From assembly GCF_001709345.1 (NCBI RefSeq), contig NZ_MDTQ01000001.1:3220990-3284989 (forward strand): a stretch of 64,000 nt of DNA, written 5' to 3'. The notes below the pieces were generated by a model, which was not told the DNA's origin, did no database searches, and saw only the letters and a list, made by a program, of their open reading frames with translations. Position numbers and translations under genes: made by a program. This DNA comes from Terasakiispira papahanaumokuakeensis. Lineage in GTDB: Bacteria > Pseudomonadota > Gammaproteobacteria > Pseudomonadales > Halomonadaceae. Of this stretch, positions 58,578 to 64,000 are shown piece after piece. The stretch's first letter is position 1. The number at the start of each line of letters is the position of its first letter.

Positions 58578-58757
58578 ATGGGTCTTGAATTTGGCGGTAT
58601 TCTAGGCTTGATTTGGTTACTGATCATCATCTGGGCCATTGTTAAAGTCGGCAGTAGTGGCGCCAGTGGCCTGGCCAAAGCAATCTGGATTCTGATTTTA
58701 CTCTTTGCTCCAGTATTGGGTTTTATTGTATGGCTTCTGATCGGCCCTAAAGGTTAA
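58578..58757 (+). CDS. 59-residue PLDc_N-like membrane protein
   Basis: A short gene with a strong AAAGGAGAG 5-13 nt before its ATG. The product has two hydrophobic helices (GLIWLLIIIWAIVKV and AIWILILLFAPVLGFIVWL) and ends in LIGPKG. The pattern of helix, short loop, Phe-Pro-like turn and xGPxG end is typical of the phospholipase D nuclease N-terminal (PLDc_N) family of small membrane proteins, whose function is not established. It lies 173 bp from the divergent GGDEF sensor gene. Confidence 0.75.
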   Translation: MGLEFGGILGLIWLLIIIWAIVKVGSSGASGLAKAIWILILLFAPVLGFIVWLLIGPKG

Positions 58758-58978
58758 CTTGAAATCACTTCAGCATTGACTGCGAAGAGATCAAAATAGG
58801 CCAGATAAAACCGGGTTGAGCTAACCCGGTCATTCTTGCTTTTGCAACCCTAAAAGCGATAGATGGAAAAGCTTACACTTCGATTCATCAGGTCTCTCTC
58901 ATTAGAACCATTTCATTAGACCTATCGCATCAGGACGATCTCACCAGACCTAGGTCTATAAAGTGAAAGTGATCAGCC

Positions 58979-59311
58979 CTATAAAGACTGCTGCTCCAGG
59001 AACGCACGTCGAGCACTAATCCGGGCCCACGACGGGCGTTGATACAAACGGTTAGCTCCCCATCCCGCAATCATGCCCATAGGCATAAAAGGCAACAAAC
59101 CAATCAAGGTCAACCACATCCCCAACCGCTTGCGCACCCCCATCAGCAATAAGGCCCCCAAAGCACTGACCCCACAAGCCACCACCAGCCCGATCTTAAC
59201 GGCGGTCAAACTCATTGCGGGCATGCCCATGCCTAAAGCTTCGAACAGACGATCTATCAGCCAAAGCCCCCAAGTTAAATTCAGTAAAAGACCACCCCAT
59301 AGCGCGATCAT
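58979..59311 (-). CDS. Small hypothetical membrane protein (three helices)
   Basis: A 110-residue protein with three hydrophobic helices (MIALWGGLLLNLTWGLWLI; AVKIGLVVACGVSALGALLLM; GMWLTLIGLLPFMPMGMIAG) and a basic/aromatic soluble end. I do not recognise it. It has no overlapping partner. A perfect 9-bp inverted repeat (CGATTGTCG / CGACAATCG) lies 63 bp upstream of its ATG and may be its operator. Confidence 0.55.
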   Translation of the reverse strand: MIALWGGLLLNLTWGLWLIDRLFEALGMGMPAMSLTAVKIGLVVACGVSALGALLLMGVRKRLGMWLTLIGLLPFMPMGMIAGWGANRLYQRPSWARISARRAFLEQQSL

Positions 59312-59373
59312 GCCGGCACCTCCTCGTGACGCCTAAGATTCACGCTCAAACTAGGGATATCCTTACCCGCTGG

Positions 59374-59399
59374 CGATTGTCGCCGCCCTTCGACAATCG
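59374..59399. promoter_or_regulatory. Inverted repeat between the small membrane gene and the Fur-box unit
   Basis: Perfect 9-bp arms CGATTGTCG and CGACAATCG with an 8-nt spacer, 63 bp upstream of the minus-strand gene that ends at 58979. Operator or leader hairpin; not tested. Confidence 0.4.
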
Positions 59400-59539
59400 G
59401 TAAGACCTGACCTGCCTGATACCCATTCAGTCATTCACATCAATATGCGCTAAGCCCGTGTCATGGGGGGGTGTCGACATGAGACCAAGCAACCCAAACT
59501 GTCGTACTCAATCGACATCACTAAAATCACAACTCACTA

Positions 59540-59569
59540 TTGCAAATAACAATCAATATCATTTATGCT
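59540..59569 (+). promoter_or_regulatory. Promoter with Fur-like box between -35 and -10
   Basis: TTGCAA (59540-59545) and TATGCT (59564-59569) are 18 bp apart. A Fur-like palindrome occupies the spacer at 59544-59564; its 15-bp core (59547-59561) matches 11 of 14 defined positions of TGATAATNATTATCA. This is the arrangement of an iron-repressed promoter. The call is by eye only. Confidence 0.6.
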
Positions 59570-59652
59570 TTCTATCACCCGCCATGAGATGGCCTTAATC
59601 ACACGGATTGAAGCCTCGACATTAACGCAGGTATACAGACAGGAGTCTCACC

Positions 59653-59730
59653 ATGCGCTTTATTCCTTCAGCACTCGTTGTGATGGCCCTGGCATTTGCC
59701 ATGACCACCCCTATTCCGTTGATCAGCTAA
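59653..59730 (+). CDS. Candidate 25-residue hydrophobic peptide, possibly iron-regulated
   Basis: A short ORF with AGGAG 7 nt before its ATG. The product begins MRFIPSALVVMALAFAM and ends TTPIPLIS: a basic start, one hydrophobic helix and a Pro-containing end, like a signal peptide or a small membrane peptide. It lies between the Fur-like promoter and a strong terminator, so the whole unit is about 225 nt. I recognise no family. The transcript could instead act as a regulatory RNA in the manner of RyhB/PrrF, with or without translation. Confidence 0.5.
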   Translation: MRFIPSALVVMALAFAMTTPIPLIS

Positions 59731-59763
59731 GCTTGTCGACCTACCTATGCATCAAGATCAAAC

Positions 59764-59801
59764 AAAAACGCCACCGATAACAATACCGGTGGCGTTTTTA
59801 T
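59764..59801 (+). terminator. Intrinsic terminator of the Fur-box unit
   Basis: AAAACGCCACCG and CGGTGGCGTTTT form a perfect 12-bp stem with a ~10-nt loop, followed by T-run. It starts 33 bp after the 25-codon ORF. Confidence 0.92.
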
Positions 59802-59844
59802 AGGCTTTAGGTCGGCCAAGATATAATCACATACTTTGCCGAAT

Positions 59845-59881
59845 AAGACGCTTACAGCGGCTACCTGTAAACGTCTTTTTA
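59845..59881 (+). terminator. Second plus-strand terminator-like hairpin
   Basis: AAGACG-C-TTACAG pairs with CTGTAA-A-CGTCTT (one mismatch) with a 7-nt loop and a TTTTT tail. A TATAAT lies at 59823-59828, upstream of the hairpin. It may back up the first terminator or end a separate very short RNA. Confidence 0.6.
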
Positions 59882-59886
59882 TAATA

Positions 59887-59912
59887 GGGCTCCACCACTC
59901 GATGTGGAGCCC
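59887..59912 (-). terminator. Hairpin downstream of nrdB
   Basis: Perfect 9-bp arms GGGCTCCAC and GTGGAGCCC lie 15 bp after the nrdB stop. On the minus strand the stem is followed by the AT-rich TATTATAAAAAG, a weak terminator tail. Confidence 0.6.
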
Positions 59913-59927
59913 TAAATCATCACAACA

Positions 59928-61169
59928 TCAATCCCAGTTAAGAGCACCGCCGACTTGATACTCAGTCACACGGGTTTCAAAGAAGTTTTTCTCTTTGCGC
60001 AAGTCGATGATTTCACTCATCCACGGGAAGGGGTTCTCTGCGCCCGGATACACTTCTTTCAGACCAATCTGAGCTAAACGACGGTTACAGATAAAGTGTA
60101 GATACTCTTCCATAATGGCGGCATTCATCCCCAGCACGCCACGCGGCATCGTATCTCGCGCATAGGCGATTTCCAGTTCCGTCCCTTCAATGACCATCTG
60201 GGTGACTTCTTCCTGAAACTCAGGTGTCCACAAATGAGGGTTCTCGATTTTGATCTGGTTGATCATATCGATCCCAAAGTTCAGGTGCATGGATTCATCA
60301 CGCAAAATGTACTGGAACTGCTCGGCCACACCGGTCATTTTATTGCGTCGCCCCATAGATAGAATCTGGGAGAAACCGCAATAGAAAAATACCCCTTCCG
60401 TGACGACATAGAAGGCGATCATGTTGCGCAGCAGCTCTTGATCCGTTTCTGGTGTACCCGTCTGGAAATCAGGACGTGCCAAGGATTGAGTATGTTTCAA
60501 GCTCCAGGCAGATTTAGCCGCAACAGACGGTACTTCACGATACATATTGAAGACTTCGCCTTCATCCATCCCCAGCGACTCCACACAATACTGGTAGGCA
60601 TGGGTATGAATGGCTTCTTCAAACGCTTGGCGCAATAGATACTGACGACATTCCGGGTTAGTGATCAGGCGATAGATCGCCAACACCAAGTTATTGGCCA
60701 CCAGAGAATCGGCTGTCGAAAAGTACCCTAGAGAACGCATGACGATCAGGCGTTCATCATCCGTCAGGCCATCCTGGCTCTTCCACAAAGCAATATCCGC
60801 ATTCATGTTAATTTCTTGCGGCATCCAGTGGTTGGCCGTCCCATCCAAATACTTCTGCCAAGCCCAATCATATTTGAACGGGACCAATTGATTGAGGTCG
60901 GCGCGACAATTGATCATGCGTTTGTCATCAACTTCAATCCGCTGCGCACCCATTTCCAGCTCTTCGAGACCTGCCGCGACATCCAGTGCTTCCAATGCCT
61001 CACGAGCCTGAGCCACACGGGCTTCTGTAGTGGCAGGCACGGCACGCGCCTGAGGCGCAGGCGTTGGTTCTGGGGCTACCGGCTGAGGGGTCGACTCAGC
61101 GACTTGAGGTTTAGCTTTCGGGGTGGCCGCTGCCGGAGCCTCTTCTTCGTAATCATCCCAGCTCAACAT
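59928..61169 (-). CDS. nrdB: Class Ia ribonucleotide reductase beta subunit
   Basis: Holds the diiron-tyrosyl radical cofactor for deoxyribonucleotide synthesis. Ligands can be placed by comparison with E. coli NrdB: Asp154 (FSTADSL), Glu185 and His188 (FEEAIH), the radical Tyr192 (THAYQY), and the second-helix EExxH-type block RDESMH. The N-terminal ~50 residues are a Pro/Ala-rich low-complexity extension. Length is 413 residues (E. coli 376). It is separated from nrdA by 194 bp with a hairpin. Confidence 0.95.
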   Translation of the reverse strand: MLSWDDYEEEAPAAATPKAKPQVAESTPQPVAPEPTPAPQARAVPATTEARVAQAREALEALDVAAGLEELEMGAQRIEVDDKRMINCRADLNQLVPFKYDWAWQKYLDGTANHWMPQEINMNADIALWKSQDGLTDDERLIVMRSLGYFSTADSLVANNLVLAIYRLITNPECRQYLLRQAFEEAIHTHAYQYCVESLGMDEGEVFNMYREVPSVAAKSAWSLKHTQSLARPDFQTGTPETDQELLRNMIAFYVVTEGVFFYCGFSQILSMGRRNKMTGVAEQFQYILRDESMHLNFGIDMINQIKIENPHLWTPEFQEEVTQMVIEGTELEIAYARDTMPRGVLGMNAAIMEEYLHFICNRRLAQIGLKEVYPGAENPFPWMSEIIDLRKEKNFFETRVTEYQVGGALNWD

Positions 61170-61326
61170 GGGGATTATCTCCTAAAATATGGGGGCTATT
61201 AAAAAAGTAGCACTTGAGCATCAGGGCTTAAATTGGCCTCTGAACAGTGCATCAAAGTAAAAATACGTCAAAGAACACCCGACCTGGTGCCTAACAAATA
61301 AGACGGGTCATCTACGATAGACTGAA

Positions 61327-61353
61327 GGCTCGGCGAAACCTCTCCGCCGAGCC
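61327..61353 (-). promoter_or_regulatory. Hairpin between nrdA and nrdB
   Basis: Perfect 9-bp arms GGCTCGGCG and CGCCGAGCC with a 9-nt loop, 11 bp after the nrdA stop, without a strong T-run. It may attenuate transcription or protect the nrdA mRNA. The remaining ~150 bp up to nrdB show nothing recognisable. Confidence 0.5.
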
Positions 61354-61363
61354 CAAACATCAC

Positions 61364-64000
61364 CTATTGACAGGCTTCACAACCCAGTTCATCCAGCTCT
61401 GCGGCTGTGGGTGCGCGACGACCAGCGGCTTGCGGGTTTTGTAAAAATTCATCAACGCCACGAGGGGCTGATTTTTGCGGTGCCGGAGCGGCTGACGGTG
61501 CGGCCTCTGGTGCAGAGGAATTACCCACCGCATTCAGGCTAGAACGATTCACCGTTGATTTTTCAACCGAAGTCGCTCCTAAAGCACGCAGGTAATAAGT
61601 CGTTTTCAGGCCGCGATACCAAGCCATACGATAGGTCACATCCAACTTCTTACCCGAAACGCCCTGAATATAGAGATTCAGAGACTGTGCCTGATCAAGC
61701 CATTTCTGACGACGCGAAGCGGCATCAACCAACCATTTGGGCTCAACCTCAAATGCAGTGGCATAACGAGCTTTCAAATATTCCGGTACCCGCTCAATCG
61801 GCTGTAACGAACCATCATAATATTTCAGGTCGTTCACCATGACCTCATCCCACAAGCCCGCTTCTTTTAGATCCGCCACCATGAAAGGATTCACTACGGT
61901 GAATTCACCTGACAGGTTCGATTTCACATAAAGATTCTGATAAGTCGGCTCGATCGACTGAGAGACACCACAGATATTAGAAATAGTGGCCGTCGGCGCA
62001 ATGGCCATCACATTAGAGTTACGCATGCCCTGAGTGGTCACCTTATGGCGCAAGTGATCCCAATCCTGAGTTGACGAGGTATCGACTTCGATAAACTCGC
62101 TGCCACGCGCCTCACGCAAGCGCTCAATAGAATCCAGGGGTAATACACCCTGACTCCACAAAGAGCCCTCAAAAGTTTCATAACAGCCGCGCTCTGCCGC
62201 TAAGTCACTGGAAGCTTCAATCGCGTGATAACTGATCAGCTCCATAGAGTGGTCGGCGAAGGTCACCGCTTCATCGGAAGCGTAAGCAATACCCTGTTGA
62301 TAAAGGGCATCCTGGAATCCCATGATGCCAAGTCCAACCGGGCGATGCTTGAGATTCGAATTGCGGGCCTGCTCAACAGCGTAATAGTTGATATCGATAA
62401 CGTTATCGAGCATCCGTACTGCAGTTTTCACGGTCTGCTTGAGCTTTTCCGCATCCAACTCACCATTAACGATATGACGAGACAGATTGATCGAGCCCAG
62501 ATTACATACCGCAATTTCGTCTTTAGAGGTATTCAGCGTGATCTCAGTGCACAAGTTTGAGCTGTGTACCACGCCAATATGCTGCTGCGGGCTACGCAGG
62601 TTGCACGGATCTTTAAACGTAATCCACGGGTGGCCGGTTTCAAACAGCATCGACAGCATCTTGCGCCATAGATCCTGCGCTTTCACCCGTTTAAATAGTT
62701 TGATTTCGCCATTGCGTGTTTTCACTTCATAACGTTCATAAGCTTCACGGAACTCATGGCCATAAAGGTCGTGTAGATCGGCGCAATCAGAAGGAGAGAA
62801 CAGCGTCCACTCTTCATCTTTAAATACACGCTCCATAAATAAATCCGGCACCCAGTTGGCCGTATTCATATCATGGGTACGACGACGGTCATCACCGGTG
62901 TTTTTGCGCAGCTCCAGAAACTCTTCAACATCCAAGTGCCAAGTTTCCAGATACGCACAGACGGCCCCTTTGCGCTTTCCGCCCTGATTGACGGCAACCG
63001 CAGTGTCATTGACGACTTTGAGGAAAGGCACCACGCCCTGGCTTTTTCCGTTCGTACCTTTAATGTAAGAGCCCAGCGCACGAACTGGCGTCCAGTCATT
63101 GCCAAGACCTCCCGCCCATTTGGACAACATGGCGTTATCACGGATAGCCGTGTAAATACCATCCAGATCATCCGGTACAGTGGTCAAATAGCAAGACGAC
63201 AATTGGCTCCGTACCGTGCCTGCATTGAACAAGGTCGGCGTTGACGCCATGTAATCAAAGTGTGACAACAGCTGATAAAACTCAATCGCACGCGCTTCTC
63301 GGTCATCTTCATTCAGCGATAACCCCATCGCAACGCGCATAAACATCACCTGAGGCAGTTCATAACGCACGCCATCACGGTGGATAAAGTAACGGTCATA
63401 CAGTGTTTGCAGACCTAAATAGGAAAACTGCTGATCGCCTTCTGGGTTCAAGGCCGCGCCTAAACGCTCAAGATCAAACTCTGCTAAACGGGGATCCAGC
63501 TGCTCATACTCAACCCCACGCGCGATATAAGCCTTGAAGGCCTGTGGGTAAAATTCACGCATTTCATGGTAAGTCGCATTTTCTGCAACCTCCAAGAAAG
63601 ACAAAGCCTCACTACGCAGGTTGTCCATCAACAGACGCGCCGTCACATAAGTGTAATTAGGCTCTTTCTCAACCAACGTCCGCGCCGTCATCATCAAGGC
63701 AGTAGACACGCCTTGAATCGGCACACCGTCATAAAGATTTTTCAGTGAATCATCAACAATTCGCTTAGAATCAACATTCGCTAATCCTTCACAAGCCTCA
63801 GCCACAATAGTTTCGATGCGACCCAGATCCAGTGGTCGCTGACTACCATCAGGTTGAGTCACGCGAATACTCGGATGCGGTTTACTGATGCCATTATCCA
63901 TCGCAGCACGCATACGCGCATGCTCTTCGCGATACAGGACATAAGCGCGAGCCACTTTTTGCTCACCGGCACGCATTAGCGCTAATTCGACCTGATCCTG
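61364..64000 (-). CDS. nrdA: Class Ia ribonucleotide reductase alpha subunit (5' end outside the window)
   Basis: The catalytic subunit reducing ribonucleoside diphosphates. The frame stays open to the window edge (QDQVELAL before the first ATG at 63976), and this stretch with MRAGEQKVARAYVLYREEHAR is the end of an ATP-cone, so the gene begins beyond 64000. A further ATP-cone follows (VTQPDGSQRPLDLGRIETIV; YTYVTARLLMDNLRSEAL). Catalytic-domain marks are STPTLFNAGTVRSQLSSCYL, NLGSINLSRHI with the CNLCTE-type active-site loop (SSNLCTEITLN), and GLGIMGFQDALY. The C-terminal redox pair is CEAC. It is followed by nrdB. Confidence 0.95.
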   Translation of the reverse strand, partial: QDQVELALMRAGEQKVARAYVLYREEHARMRAAMDNGISKPHPSIRVTQPDGSQRPLDLGRIETIVAEACEGLANVDSKRIVDDSLKNLYDGVPIQGVSTALMMTARTLVEKEPNYTYVTARLLMDNLRSEALSFLEVAENATYHEMREFYPQAFKAYIARGVEYEQLDPRLAEFDLERLGAALNPEGDQQFSYLGLQTLYDRYFIHRDGVRYELPQVMFMRVAMGLSLNEDDREARAIEFYQLLSHFDYMASTPTLFNAGTVRSQLSSCYLTTVPDDLDGIYTAIRDNAMLSKWAGGLGNDWTPVRALGSYIKGTNGKSQGVVPFLKVVNDTAVAVNQGGKRKGAVCAYLETWHLDVEEFLELRKNTGDDRRRTHDMNTANWVPDLFMERVFKDEEWTLFSPSDCADLHDLYGHEFREAYERYEVKTRNGEIKLFKRVKAQDLWRKMLSMLFETGHPWITFKDPCNLRSPQQHIGVVHSSNLCTEITLNTSKDEIAVCNLGSINLSRHIVNGELDAEKLKQTVKTAVRMLDNVIDINYYAVEQARNSNLKHRPVGLGIMGFQDALYQQGIAYASDEAVTFADHSMELISYHAIEASSDLAAERGCYETFEGSLWSQGVLPLDSIERLREARGSEFIEVDTSSTQDWDHLRHKVTTQGMRNSNVMAIAPTATISNICGVSQSIEPTYQNLYVKSNLSGEFTVVNPFMVADLKEAGLWDEVMVNDLKYYDGSLQPIERVPEYLKARYATAFEVEPKWLVDAASRRQKWLDQAQSLNLYIQGVSGKKLDVTYRMAWYRGLKTTYYLRALGATSVEKSTVNRSSLNAVGNSSAPEAAPSAAPAPQKSAPRGVDEFLQNPQAAGRRAPTAAELDELGCEACQ

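Overview
The window looks like a chromosomal segment of a gammaproteobacterium from the Oceanospirillales/Pseudomonadales side of the class. Supporting signs are a Pseudomonas-type FabY ketosynthase, a class Ia ribonucleotide reductase with ATP-cones, MinCDE next to exonuclease I, a DUF1302/DUF1329 pair, an EstA-type esterase autotransporter, PhaB and a HolD-RimI gene pair. I cannot name the genus. I see no phage, insertion sequence, integron or CRISPR array. Most of the window is housekeeping DNA with a few accessory patches.

Layout. 0.1-5.1 kb: a membrane diguanylate cyclase, a SRAP-family protein whose catalytic residues are replaced, and an M16 lipoprotein protease. 5.2-8.7 kb (minus): sbcB and minE-minD-minC. 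9.2-12 kb: a 906-residue DUF349 protein, converging on phaB across a shared terminator. 12.9-13.1 kb: initiator tRNA-fMet with a strong promoter and its own terminator, then about 1 kb with no convincing gene. 14.1-16.1 kb: a 2-Cys peroxiredoxin, a small tandem repeat, and trxB. 16.2-26.1 kb (minus): chemoreceptor, DTW-domain tRNA modification enzyme, BASS-family transporter, a candidate small ORF, a sirtuin lacking the zinc cysteines, aceK, a TrmB-like methyltransferase with altered motifs, a FecR-domain protein and an orphan ParA. 26.2-34 kb: EstA-type autotransporter, then acyl-CoA ligase, DUF1302 and DUF1329 proteins, plausibly a lipid/ester utilisation block. 34.1-40.9 kb: GtrA protein, aapJQMP-type amino acid ABC transporter with an isoaspartyl peptidase, and a divergent LysR regulator. 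41-47 kb: a MalT-like LuxR regulator, fabY and a ZapB-like coiled coil with a long acidic tail. 47-54.5 kb (minus): leuA, a HolD-like gene, rimI; an MFS-acyltransferase fusion with a small membrane protein; moeA, moaB and a DUF1244 gene. 54.7-59.3 kb: glutamine amidotransferase, a Reg_prop/Y_Y_Y/GGDEF sensor and small membrane proteins. 59.5-59.8 kb: a compact unit with a Fur-like box between the -35 and -10, a 25-codon ORF and a terminator. 59.9-64 kb (minus): nrdB and nrdA, the latter cut by the window edge.

How the parts could work together. AhpC/TrxB and NrdAB point to thiol-redox and DNA-precursor metabolism. EstA, acyl-CoA ligase and DUF1302/DUF1329 suggest surface hydrolysis of esters and activation of the released acids. 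aapJQMP with IaaA suggests uptake of acidic amino acids and processing of beta-aspartyl peptides. The most attractive undescribed items are the Fur-box transcript at 59.5-59.8 kb, the SRAP homologue without its catalytic Cys/Glu/His, the cryptic HolD, and the acidic-tailed ZapB. All functions are read from motifs and context by eye; no searches were run.
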